In this document: in pieces, positions 23,922 through 30,946 of the stretch
Numbering within the stretch: the stretch's first letter is position 1
How the letters are laid out: each line of letters begins with the position of its first letter
Origin: DAOTVS01 sp034436375
GTDB taxonomy: Bacteria > Chloroflexota > Anaerolineae > SpSt-313
Reading direction: 5' to 3'
Assembly: GCA_034436375.1 (NCBI GenBank)
Contig: DAOTVS010000200.1
Location: forward strand, 1 to 30,946
Length of the DNA: 30,946 bases
The notes under the pieces: generated by a model
Database searches by the model: none
Seen by the model: only the letters and a program-made list of their open reading frames with translations
What the model was told of the DNA's origin: nothing
Translations under genes and position numbers: made by a program

Positions 23922-25286
23922 ATGTACGACAAGAACTGGGCTCATGTCGATGTGAATGCGGTGCCGCGCCTGGTGGTGACCCCACCCGGCCCCCGGTCGC
24001 GGGAGATGCACGAGCGCGCCGCCAGGTACATGAAGGGCTACTCGTCGCAGGTGCGCCTTTTCCCGGTCTCCTTCGAGTCGGGGCATGGCTGCACCCTCAC
24101 CGATGTAGACGGGAACACCTATATCGACTTTTCTTCCGGCATTTATGTGACGGGCCTGGGCCACTGCCACCCCAAGGTCACCGAGGCGGTGCAAAAGGCC
24201 GCCGGGCAGCTCATGAACTGCCATGACTTTACTACACCCATCAAGATGCGTCTGCTGGAAAAGGTGGCCGAGATCTCCATGGGGAGTGGAGATGCCAAGC
24301 TCAGCGGCATGCAGCTTTACGACTCGGGCACCACGGCCGTGGAGGCCGGCCTGCGCGTCATGCGCGCCGCCACGGGCAAGTTCGAGTTCATCTCCTTCCA
24401 CCGCGATTTCCACGGCAAGACCATGGGCGCCGTTGGCCTGGCCCGGCTGGATGCAAGCCAGGGCCTGCGCGCGCCGGGCTTTTTCCTGGTGCCGCGCGGC
24501 TATTGCTACCGCTGCGAGTTCCGCCAGAAATATCCCGACTGCGGCCTCATGTGCGTGGACTATATCCGTACAGTCATCAAGGAAGAGACGGCAGGCCGCG
24601 TGGCCGGCATCGTCTTTGAGCCGGTGCAGGGGTGGGCGGGCTCGGTCGTGCCCCCCGACGGCTGGGTGCAAAAGATCCGCGCCCTTTGCGACGAGTTTGG
24701 TATCATGATGATGGCCGATGAGGTGCTCACCTGCATGGGGCGCACGGGCAAGATGTTCGCTATGGAGAACTGGAACACCGTGCCCGACGTGATGACCCTG
24801 GGCAAAGGCTTTGGCAACGGCTTCCCCGTTACCGCCATGCTGGTGGCCGACAAGTACAAAGGCGCCATCGAAAAGATCTCCGCTTCCACCTCCTACGGCG
24901 GCAACCCCATGGCCTGCGCGGCCGCCCTTGCCTCCATCGAGGTCATTCAGGAAGAGAACCTCTGTGAGCGCGCGACGCACCTGGGCGAGATTCTTCTGGC
25001 GCGTATGAAAAAGATGGAAGCCCGCTCCCCCATCATCGGTGAGGTGCGTGGCCTCGGTTGTCTGCTCGGCATCGAGCTCGTCAAAGACAAGGCCACCAAG
25101 GAGCCCTTTGAGCAGGCGGGCCAGCTTGTTTACCAAAAGGCCTTCCGCAAAGGCCTGGCCTGGATCCCCGCCGGTCATATCCTGCGCATGTCGCCGCCCC
25201 TGATCATAGAGGATGACCTGGCTATGAAGGCCATGGACATTATCGAAGAGAGTATCGACGAGACAGCGAAGGAACTGGGGTACTAG
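23922..25286 (+). CDS. Class III PLP-dependent aminotransferase
   Basis: This 454-residue protein is a class III (GabT/OAT-like) aminotransferase. The PLP lysine is K295 in TLGKGFGNGFPVTA; ADEVLTCMGRTGK (265-277) holds the PLP-binding D266; YDSGTTAVEAGLRVMR is the phosphate-binding segment. It would move an amino group between a donor and a keto acid or aldehyde. A cysteine cluster, C195, C198, C207 and C211 in CYRCEFRQKYPDCGLMC, resembles an insert in some archaeal-type family members. I start at ATG 23922; a GTG six bases upstream is possible but leaves the GAGAGG too close. The stop codon is the first base triplet of a long palindrome. Glutamate dehydrogenase two genes on may supply or consume glutamate. 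Confidence 0.88.
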   Translation: MYDKNWAHVDVNAVPRLVVTPPGPRSREMHERAARYMKGYSSQVRLFPVSFESGHGCTLTDVDGNTYIDFSSGIYVTGLGHCHPKVTEAVQKAAGQLMNCHDFTTPIKMRLLEKVAEISMGSGDAKLSGMQLYDSGTTAVEAGLRVMRAATGKFEFISFHRDFHGKTMGAVGLARLDASQGLRAPGFFLVPRGYCYRCEFRQKYPDCGLMCVDYIRTVIKEETAGRVAGIVFEPVQGWAGSVVPPDGWVQKIRALCDEFGIMMMADEVLTCMGRTGKMFAMENWNTVPDVMTLGKGFGNGFPVTAMLVADKYKGAIEKISASTSYGGNPMACAAALASIEVIQEENLCERATHLGEILLARMKKMEARSPIIGEVRGLGCLLGIELVKDKATKEPFEQAGQLVYQKAFRKGLAWIPAGHILRMSPPLIIEDDLAMKAMDIIEESIDETAKELGY

Positions 25287-25357
25287 GAATTGGGGTGTTG
25301 ATGGGGTTTGCCGGGGGCCAAAGGCCCCGGCAAACCCCACCAACACCCCAATTCCTA
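25284..25357. repeat. About 35-bp near-perfect palindrome, AAA loop
   Basis: Bases 25284-25319 pair with 25323-25357 with one mismatch and one bulged G, around the loop AAA. The left arm begins with the TAG stop of the aminotransferase. The right arm ends where the AAAGGAGGT ribosome binding site of the next gene begins. There is no T-run, so an intrinsic terminator is unlikely. Confidence 0.9.
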
Positions 25358-25368
25358 AAGGAGGTGTT

Positions 25369-26511
25369 ATGGTACAAAAGATCATCCGTTTCGGCATCAT
25401 CGGCGCCGGGCTGATGGGCCGCGAGTTCGGCAGCGCCGTTGCCCGCTGGTGTCACCTGACCAACATGGATGTCGCCCCGCGCCTGACGGCCGTCTGCGAC
25501 ACCAACCCGGCTGCGCTCCAGTGGTTCAGCGACAATTTCGACCTCAAGATCGCGACCACCAACTACCACGAGCTGTTGGAGAGCCCCGAGGTCGACGCGA
25601 TTTACTGCGCCGTGCCGCACAATCTGCACGAGCAGTTCTACTGCGAGATCATCTCGGCGGGCAAGCACCTGCTGGGCGAAAAGCCTTTTGGCATCGACCT
25701 CGCCGCCAACGAGCGCATCCTGGCCTGCATCGCGGCGCACCCCGGGGTCTTTGTCCGCTGTTCTTCCGAAATCCCCTTTTTCCCGGGCTCATACCAGATT
25801 ATCAAGCTGCTGCGCGAGGGGCGTTTCGGCAAGATCATCGAGGTGGAGAACGGCTTTTGGCACTCCAGCGACCTGGACCCCCAGAAGCCCATCAACTGGA
25901 AGCGGCAGATCCGCTATAATGGAGAATATGGCTGCCTGGGTGACCTGGGCATGCACGTCTTCCACGTCCCTCTGCGCATGGGCTGGATGCCGAAGAACGT
26001 GCGCGCCCTGCTCTCCAAGATCGTGACCGAGCGGCCCGACAAGAGCGGTCAGATGGTGCCCTGCGAGACGTGGGATAACGGCATCATGGCCTGCGAAGTG
26101 GAGACCGCCGACCAGCACTTTCCCATGACGCTCTCCACCAAGCGCATTGCCCCCGGTGAGACCAACACCTGGATGATCCGCGTCATGGGCACCGAGCTCT
26201 CGGCTGAGTTTACCACCAAGTATCCCAAGACCCTGCGCTTGCTGCCCTACCGGCCCGGCCACACTCAGGCCTGGGAGGTGCGTGACCTGGGGTACGAGAC
26301 GGCTTACCCCACCATCACCGGGCCGATTTTCGAGTTTGGTTTCTCCGATGCTATACTTCAGATGTGGGCTGCCTTTTGCGATGAACTGGTGCATGGTCCC
26401 GACATGCGCCAGCCCTTCGGTTGCGTGACCCCGGAAGAGACGCACCTGCATCACCGCGTGCTGACGGCCTCCCTGCAATCGCAACGTAACGGGCAGGTCG
26501 TGAATCTGTAG
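25369..26511 (+). CDS. Gfo/Idh/MocA-family dehydrogenase (canonical)
   Basis: This 380-residue NAD(P)-dependent oxidoreductase has FGIIGAGLMGREFG (8-21) as nucleotide loop, CDTN at 43-46, the classical GEKPFG with K105, and GCLGDLGMHVFHVP (188-201) with D192 and H196 in the place of the catalytic Asp/His of inositol-dehydrogenase-like members. Unlike the three minus-strand relatives it keeps the EKP lysine, so a true dehydrogenase acting on a sugar, sugar acid or cyclitol hydroxyl is likely. The ribosome binding site AAAGGAGGT is the best in the window. It lies between an aminotransferase and glutamate dehydrogenase; oxidation followed by transamination of the ketone is a natural pairing. Confidence 0.88.
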   Translation: MVQKIIRFGIIGAGLMGREFGSAVARWCHLTNMDVAPRLTAVCDTNPAALQWFSDNFDLKIATTNYHELLESPEVDAIYCAVPHNLHEQFYCEIISAGKHLLGEKPFGIDLAANERILACIAAHPGVFVRCSSEIPFFPGSYQIIKLLREGRFGKIIEVENGFWHSSDLDPQKPINWKRQIRYNGEYGCLGDLGMHVFHVPLRMGWMPKNVRALLSKIVTERPDKSGQMVPCETWDNGIMACEVETADQHFPMTLSTKRIAPGETNTWMIRVMGTELSAEFTTKYPKTLRLLPYRPGHTQAWEVRDLGYETAYPTITGPIFEFGFSDAILQMWAAFCDELVHGPDMRQPFGCVTPEETHLHHRVLTASLQSQRNGQVVNL

Positions 26512-26599
26512 GTTGGTCGGGGGGAGACGATATCTCACCACCTCCCCCTGGCCAGGGAAAGAACGCCCTACCACTCGATGAAGAGGAGACAGATTACCC

Positions 26600-27853
26600 A
26601 TGTCCGCGAATGGTCGCACGCCCTATGAGATCGCCCTGGCTCAGTACGAAAAAGCGGCTGCCTACCTGGACCTCAAGAGCGGCACGCGCGAGATGTTGCG
26701 CTACCCCAAGCGCGTGCTGATTGTGTCTTTCCCGGTGGAAATGGACGACGGCACCGAGAAGGTGTTTACCGGCTACCGCGTCCACCATTCCACCACCCGA
26801 GGCCCGACAAAAGGCGGCATCCGCTATCACCCCGCCGTAACGCTGGATGAGATGAAAGCTATGGCCATGTGGATGACCTGGAAATGTGCCGTGGTTAACA
26901 TCCCCTACGGCGGCGCCAAGGGCGGTATCGCCTGCGACCCAACCCAGCTCTCGCGGCGTGAGCTTGAGAACCTGACCCGCCGTTACGCCACCGAAATCGC
27001 CATCCTCATGAGCCCCGAGGGCGATATTCCTGCCCCCGATGTCAATACCGATGCTCAGATCATGGCCTGGATCATGGATACCTACTCCATGCGCCGGGGT
27101 TACTCGACCCCGGCTGTGGTCACGGGCAAGCCCCTGGAGTTGGGCGGTTCGCTGGGCCGCGCCGAGGCGACCGGCCGTGGCGTCATGTTCTGCACCCTTG
27201 AGGCCATGAAGCGCCAGCGCATCCCTCTGGAAGGGGCTACTGTGGCCGTGCAAGGGTTTGGCAAGGTGGGCGCCCCTACCGCCTACCTGCTGCAAGACAA
27301 GGGCTGCAAGGTCGTTGCCCTCTCCGACGTGAAGGGCGGCATCTATAACGATCAGGGCCTCGACGTGCGCGACGTGATGCGCTATAGCCGCGAGCACGGC
27401 ACCGTGGTCGGCTACCCCGGCACCGATACGCTCACGAACGAGGAGCTTCTGGAGCTGCCGGTGGATGTACTCGCCCCCTGCGCACTGGAGAACACCATTA
27501 CCGCTGCCAACGCCCCCAAGATCCGGGCCAAGATCCTGGCCGAGGGCGCCAACGGGCCCACGACCCCCGAGGCCGATGATATCCTCTTCGACAAGGGTGT
27601 CTTTGTCGTGCCCGACGTCCTCGCCAATGCCGGCGGTGTCACCGTCTCCTACTTTGAGTGGGTGCAGGGCCTCCAGTTCTTCTTCTGGACGGAGCGCGAG
27701 ATCAACCTGCAGTTGCGCCGCATCATGGTGCGCAGCTTTGAAGATGTCGTCCGCATCGCGGAGGAGAAAAAGGTCGACATGCGCGTCGCCGCCTACATCC
27801 TCGCCATCGACCGCGTCGCCCGCGCCCACGAGCTGCGGGGGACGTATCCGTAA
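26600..27853 (+). CDS. gdhA: Glutamate dehydrogenase (Glu/Leu/Phe/Val dehydrogenase family)
   Basis: This 417-residue enzyme interconverts glutamate and 2-oxoglutarate plus ammonia. Substrate and catalytic residues of the family are present: K71 in GPTKGGIRYHP, K95 in WKCAVVN, catalytic K107 in PYGGAKGGI and D147 in PAPDVNTD. The dinucleotide loop is VQGFGKVG (217-224). The length fits the hexameric bacterial and archaeal GDH of about 415-430 residues. LEGATVAVQGFG followed by LSDVKGGIYN is typical. The ATG follows AGAGGAG by 11 bases. Its presence inside a sugar-type operon beside two aminotransferases suggests it recycles the glutamate/2-oxoglutarate pair for them, though a housekeeping role cannot be ruled out. 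NAD or NADP use cannot be settled by eye. Confidence 0.93.
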   Translation: MSANGRTPYEIALAQYEKAAAYLDLKSGTREMLRYPKRVLIVSFPVEMDDGTEKVFTGYRVHHSTTRGPTKGGIRYHPAVTLDEMKAMAMWMTWKCAVVNIPYGGAKGGIACDPTQLSRRELENLTRRYATEIAILMSPEGDIPAPDVNTDAQIMAWIMDTYSMRRGYSTPAVVTGKPLELGGSLGRAEATGRGVMFCTLEAMKRQRIPLEGATVAVQGFGKVGAPTAYLLQDKGCKVVALSDVKGGIYNDQGLDVRDVMRYSREHGTVVGYPGTDTLTNEELLELPVDVLAPCALENTITAANAPKIRAKILAEGANGPTTPEADDILFDKGVFVVPDVLANAGGVTVSYFEWVQGLQFFFWTEREINLQLRRIMVRSFEDVVRIAEEKKVDMRVAAYILAIDRVARAHELRGTYP

Positions 27854-27965
27854 CGAGTAATACGCAATGCGTAAGGTCGCTGCTGCGAAGCATCTGTTGC
27901 TTTTCGTGGCGTTAGCTCCAGCGATACTGACGCGAAGCGCAGGGCATGCCGTAATGGCAACCTTA

Positions 27966-27988
27966 CTTATTACGGTTTGCTTATTACG
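27966..27988. repeat. Direct repeats of CTTATTACG in a 150-base gap
   Basis: CTTATTACG occurs at 27966-27974 and 27980-27988. Upstream at about 27855-27877 is the loosely complementary CGAGTAATACGCAATGCG followed by TAAGGT, which pairs with ACCTTA around 27960-27965. The gap thus forms a degenerate inverted repeat of Cgtaat-type motifs. Its A+T-rich style differs from the coding DNA around it. No gene is supported here. Confidence 0.5.
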
Positions 27989-28003
27989 AACCTGGAGGCA
28001 CCC

Positions 28004-29281
28004 ATGGATACCGACCGTCTTGCTATCCATGGCGGCGCGCCGTACCGCACGCGCCCCTTTCCCACCGTGGACAATGCCAGCGGCCGTTGGCTGGGCGACG
28101 AGGAAAAGCGCCTGCTGGCCGAGGTGATCGACTCGGGCGCCCTGAACCGCAACAACGGCGTCATGGTGGCCCGGCTGGAGCAGGCCTGGCGCGAGTTGCT
28201 GGACGTGCCCCACGCCATGGCGGTGACCTCGGGCACGGCGGCGTTGCACACGGCAGTGGCCGCCCTCGACCTGGAGCCCGGCGACGAGGTGATCACCACC
28301 CCCATCACCGATATGGGCACCGTCATCGCCATCCTCGCTTGCTGCCTGGTGCCCATCTTTGCCGATGTGGATCCCCGCACCGGTAATATCACCGCCGAAA
28401 CCATTGCGGCCCAAATCACCCCCAAGACCCGCGCCGTCATCGTTGTACACCTTTTCGGCCAACCCGCGGATATGGACCCCATCCTGGCCTTGGCCCGCGA
28501 GCGCCATCTGCGCGTAATCGAGGATTGCGCCCAAGCCCACCTGGCCACCTATCGCGGGCAGCGCGTGGGGTCCCTGGGCGACCTGGGCTGCTTTAGCTTC
28601 CAGCAGAGCAAGCAGATGACCACCGGCGACGGCGGCATGGTCGTCACCCATGACGAGGCCCTGGCCGCCCGCGCTCGCCTTTTTACCGACAAGGCCTGGC
28701 CGCGCGGCATCCCGGGCCTGCGTGGGCACCTCTTCCTGGGTATGAACTATCGCCTGACCGAGCTGCAGGGCGCCGTGGGCCTGGCGCAGGCAGGCAAGCT
28801 GGAGGCGATCGTCGCCCGCCGCCGCCAAACCGCCGGCCTGCTCTCCGGGGCCCTTACCGGCATTCCGGGCCTCGTGCCCCCCTATGTCGCCCCCGGCGCG
28901 GACCCCGCCTGGTGGATCTTCTCCTTCACCAGCGACGACTCCGTCCTCGGCGCCCCGCCGGGGGAGCTGGCGAGGGCCATCCGTGGCGAGGGGTTGCCCT
29001 TCAACCTGGGCTATATCCCCAACCTCGTTTTCGAGTACGACGTCATCCGCGAGCGCCGCACCTTTGGCCGCTCTGGCATCCCCTGGACCCTGCCCCAGGC
29101 GCGCCCGGGCATCGTCTACGACCGCGCTGCCTATCCCGGTGCGCTTGAGTTCCTGGCCCGCACCCTGGTCATGAGCTGGAATGAGGGCATTTCCGAGGAG
29201 GATGTGCAGGACATGGTGGGCGCTCTCGGCAAGGTGGCCCGTTACTATGTGGGCCGGAAGGCCGGCAGGTCATCCGCCTGA
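28004..29281 (+). CDS. DegT/DnrJ/EryC1/StrS-family PLP aminotransferase
   Basis: This 425-residue protein matches sugar and cyclitol aminotransferases of the DegT/StrS family, which add an amino group from Glu or Gln to a keto sugar or inosose. Seen are the GGAPYRTRPFP start, TSGTAALHTAV (75-85) for the PLP phosphate, EDCAQAHLA (173-181) with D174, and the PLP lysine K203 in FSFQQSKQMTTGDGGM. The ATG at 28004 has GGAGG six bases upstream; an earlier start at 27977 falls in repeat DNA. It follows glutamate dehydrogenase and precedes an amidohydrolase. It may build an aminated sugar or run in reverse in catabolism. Inosose aminotransferase-like use is a possibility given the dehydrogenases nearby. 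Confidence 0.88.
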   Translation: MDTDRLAIHGGAPYRTRPFPTVDNASGRWLGDEEKRLLAEVIDSGALNRNNGVMVARLEQAWRELLDVPHAMAVTSGTAALHTAVAALDLEPGDEVITTPITDMGTVIAILACCLVPIFADVDPRTGNITAETIAAQITPKTRAVIVVHLFGQPADMDPILALARERHLRVIEDCAQAHLATYRGQRVGSLGDLGCFSFQQSKQMTTGDGGMVVTHDEALAARARLFTDKAWPRGIPGLRGHLFLGMNYRLTELQGAVGLAQAGKLEAIVARRRQTAGLLSGALTGIPGLVPPYVAPGADPAWWIFSFTSDDSVLGAPPGELARAIRGEGLPFNLGYIPNLVFEYDVIRERRTFGRSGIPWTLPQARPGIVYDRAAYPGALEFLARTLVMSWNEGISEEDVQDMVGALGKVARYYVGRKAGRSSA

Positions 29282-29293
29282 CACTATAGGGCT

Positions 29294-29339
29294 TTCAGGG
29301 GTGTGGGGCAGGTGTTGCCACCTGCCCCACACCCCTGAA
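29294..29339. repeat. Perfect 21-bp palindrome, TTGC loop
   Basis: TTCAGGGGTGTGGGGCAGGTG is split here as 29294-29314 and its exact reverse complement 29319-29339, with a four-base loop. It begins 12 bases after the aminotransferase stop. No T-run follows. A further 86 bases with no gene lead to the amidohydrolase start. Confidence 0.9.
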
Positions 29340-29425
29340 GGAGGCTGCCGGCTGGCGGCGAAGCAACGCACCCGGCCTATGCATCTGTGAGACCCGGCCT
29401 GACTTTCCCGAGGGAGGCTATCTGC

Positions 29426-30334
29426 ATGATCATCGATATCCACACCCACATCGCCGACCTGCGCACGACGCAGGCGCTGGAGCGTACGCCGGTCACCGTC
29501 GAAAACCTGCTCGCCCGCCTCGACGAGGAGGGCATTGACCGTGCCGTCGTGTTGCCCCTCTGGCCCAACCCCGAGGGCATCCACTTCCCCTATCTCTTCT
29601 CGGCCCTGCCCGACCCAGTCGCCCAGATCCGCGCCGTGGCCGCCCACCCCGATCGCCTGATCCCCTTCGGCAACGTGGACCCGCGCACCGGCGGCAACAC
29701 GGCCGGCGCCGATTTCGGCTGGGTCCTGGAGCGCTTTATCGAAATGGGCTGCGTGGGCATCGGCGAGGTCACCGCCAACCTGCCTGCCGACGATCCGCGC
29801 GTCATCAACCTTTTCCGCCAGTGCGGCCAGTGGGGGCTACCCGTCCTCATCCACGTCATCGGCCCCGGCGAGGGCTTTTATGGCCTCATCGACGAGCCCG
29901 GCTCCCCGCGCCTGGAGCGCCTGCTGCAGGCCGTCCCCGAGACCATCGTCATCGGTCACGGCCAGGGCTTCTGGTCCGAGTTTGCCCCCGTCACCGTGGA
30001 GGGCAAATCGGGCTACCCCAAAGGGCCGGTCACGGAGGAGGGCTCCCTCTGGCGGCTCATGCGCACCTGCCCCAACCTCCATTGCGACATCTCCGCCGGC
30101 AGCGGCCACAACGCCCTCACGCGGGACCCGGAGCAGGGCCTGCGCTTCCTGCACGAGTTCACCGGCCGCATCCTCTTCGGCACCGATGTCTGCTTTGGCG
30201 ATGCTGAGGGCCGTATGTTTCACCTGCCACTCCTGCGCCGCCTTCTCACCGAGGGATCGCTCAGCCAGGAGGATTTCGACGCGATCACTGGGGGGAATGC
30301 GCTGCGGGTTCTCGGGCGGTACAAAGGCGTGTAG
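29426..30334 (+). CDS. Amidohydrolase-2 family metal-dependent hydrolase
   Basis: This 302-residue TIM-barrel protein begins directly with the metal motif MIIDIHTHIA (H6, H8). Further candidate ligands are H143 in LIHVIGPGEG, H178 in VIGHGQGFW, and D254 in FGTDVCFGD. Members hydrolyse lactones or C-N and C-C bonds of small acids. The ATG at 29426 has GGGAGG eight bases upstream; a longer GTG frame from 29387 lacks such a signal and would precede the motif that normally opens these proteins. It ends the aminotransferase/dehydrogenase series; the next gene has its own probable promoter. It is only distantly like the other amidohydrolase at 9348-10397, so the two are not recent duplicates. Confidence 0.85.
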   Translation: MIIDIHTHIADLRTTQALERTPVTVENLLARLDEEGIDRAVVLPLWPNPEGIHFPYLFSALPDPVAQIRAVAAHPDRLIPFGNVDPRTGGNTAGADFGWVLERFIEMGCVGIGEVTANLPADDPRVINLFRQCGQWGLPVLIHVIGPGEGFYGLIDEPGSPRLERLLQAVPETIVIGHGQGFWSEFAPVTVEGKSGYPKGPVTEEGSLWRLMRTCPNLHCDISAGSGHNALTRDPEQGLRFLHEFTGRILFGTDVCFGDAEGRMFHLPLLRRLLTEGSLSQEDFDAITGGNALRVLGRYKGV

Positions 30335-30362
30335 TGAGATCCTCTTTTTGCGCCCCCGCCCT

Positions 30363-30413
30363 TTGCGCGTACACTACACACACTGTATACCTCACCGCGC
30401 CCGCAGCGGTGAG
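30363..30413 (+). promoter_or_regulatory. Possible promoter with a dyad just downstream
   Basis: TTGCGC (30363-30368), 17 bases, then TATACC (30386-30391). From 30391 CTCACCGC pairs with GCGGTGAG (30406-30413) across a seven-base loop. The dyad covers the expected transcription start, which suits an operator as well as a leader hairpin. The -35 is weak. Confidence 0.4.
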
Positions 30414-30443
30414 CCCACTCCTCGATCACAAAGGATTGGCTCT

Positions 30444-30946
30444 ATGGATACAATCGGCATTGCCATGGTTGGCTATGGCATGATCGGCCGCGTGCACTCA
30501 CTCGGCTACCGCGATCTGCCCCTCTACTATCCCGGCCAATTTCCCGCCCCCCGCCTGGCCGCCGTCTGCACCTCTCGCCCCGAAACGGCCCAGGCCGCCG
30601 CCCAGGAGGCCGGTTTTGCCGCCTGGACGAGCGATCTGAACGCGCTCCTCGCCCTGCCGGGCGTGGATGTGGTGGATTGCTGCGTGCCCAACGATCAGCA
30701 CAAGGAGGTTATCCTGGCGGCGATAGCGGCGGGCAAGCACGTCTATTGTGAAAAGCCCCTCGCCATGAACGGCGCCGAGGCGCGTGAGATCGCCCAAGCG
30801 GCCCGAGCTGGCAGAGTCCATTTCGGCATGACCTTCAACTATCGCTTTATCCCCGCCATCATGCGCGCCCGGCAGTTAATCGAGTCGGGCGCCCTGGGCC
30901 AGATCTATTCTTACCACGCCGTCTTTTACCACTCGGGCTATCAGGA
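30444..30946 (+). CDS. Gfo/Idh/MocA-family dehydrogenase, 3' end missing
   Basis: The frame runs from ATG 30444 off the window edge, giving 167 residues. The nucleotide loop is IAMVGYGMIGRVHS (6-19), CTSR follows the second strand (42-45), and the catalytic-type EKP is present (103-105) in YCEKPLAMNG. FGMTFNYRFIPA (128-139) is the usual start of the second domain. It is therefore a canonical NAD(P)-dependent dehydrogenase, like the one at 25369-26511 and unlike the three EKP-less minus-strand proteins. AAGGA lies 11 bases upstream of the start. The C-terminal domain that would define substrate is outside the window. Confidence 0.85.
   Translation, partial: MDTIGIAMVGYGMIGRVHSLGYRDLPLYYPGQFPAPRLAAVCTSRPETAQAAAQEAGFAAWTSDLNALLALPGVDVVDCCVPNDQHKEVILAAIAAGKHVYCEKPLAMNGAEAREIAQAARAGRVHFGMTFNYRFIPAIMRARQLIESGALGQIYSYHAVFYHSGYQ

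Noticed and set aside
25284..25357. Rho-independent terminator
   Set aside because: The stem is followed by AAGGAGGTG, not a T-run, and leads directly into the next gene's ribosome binding site.
23772..25400. A 542-codon open frame on the minus strand
   Set aside because: It is antisense to the class III aminotransferase, rich in His/Gly/Ala and lacks motifs.
26594..28828. A 744-codon open frame on the minus strand, the longest in the window
   Set aside because: It covers glutamate dehydrogenase and the DegT gene in antisense, and crosses the repeat-filled gap. Both plus-strand genes have intact catalytic residues.

Overview
The window is a high-GC bacterial segment devoted mainly to uptake and breakdown of a carbohydrate or polyol. 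Three things point to Chloroflexota (Anaerolineae/Caldilineae-like): the solute-binding lipoprotein with a long Ala/Pro/Thr linker, the hybrid kinases with odd receiver domains, and the many intergenic palindromes. This is inference from style; no taxonomic marker gene is present.

Layout. (1) Bases 1-2356, plus strand: the 3' part of a DhnA-type class I aldolase, a low-complexity repeat, and an AraA/FucI-fold sugar isomerase. (2) Bases 2359-16109, minus strand, convergent with (1). In transcription order from 16109 down: an ABC sugar-binding lipoprotein, two CUT1 permeases, a truncated URO-D-like gene, a second AraA-fold isomerase, an amidohydrolase, a GH109-like Gfo/Idh/MocA protein, a URO-D-like protein, another Gfo/Idh/MocA protein, a GNAT acetyltransferase, a third Gfo/Idh/MocA protein and another URO-D-like protein. 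No ABC ATPase is present. (3) Bases 16522-20125: a response-regulator-like protein (HTH, degenerate ATPase, receiver) transcribed away from the transporter, tail-to-tail with a hybrid histidine kinase. (4) Bases 20165-21964, minus strand: a second DhnA-type aldolase and a DeoR-family repressor. (5) A divergent promoter region (about 22017-22108) with two near-consensus sigma-70 promoters and repeated CGAAA motifs. (6) Bases 22196-30946, plus strand: an FGGY kinase, a class III aminotransferase, a canonical Gfo/Idh/MocA dehydrogenase, glutamate dehydrogenase, a DegT-family aminotransferase, an amidohydrolase, and the start of another Gfo/Idh/MocA dehydrogenase cut by the window edge.

How it may work together (inference). 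The ABC transporter imports a sugar derivative. The Gfo/Idh/MocA proteins, three of which lack the usual EKP lysine and resemble the GH109 group, oxidise or cleave it. AraA-fold isomerases, the FGGY kinase and DhnA aldolases form an isomerise-phosphorylate-split route like that for L-fucose, built from different families. The two aminotransferases and glutamate dehydrogenase suggest amino groups are added to or taken from intermediates. The DeoR repressor and the two-component pair probably sense the substrate. The substrate cannot be read from the sequence.

A second theme is the intergenic DNA. Many gaps hold a long, nearly perfect palindrome of unrelated sequence, without a T-run, often right before the next ribosome binding site.
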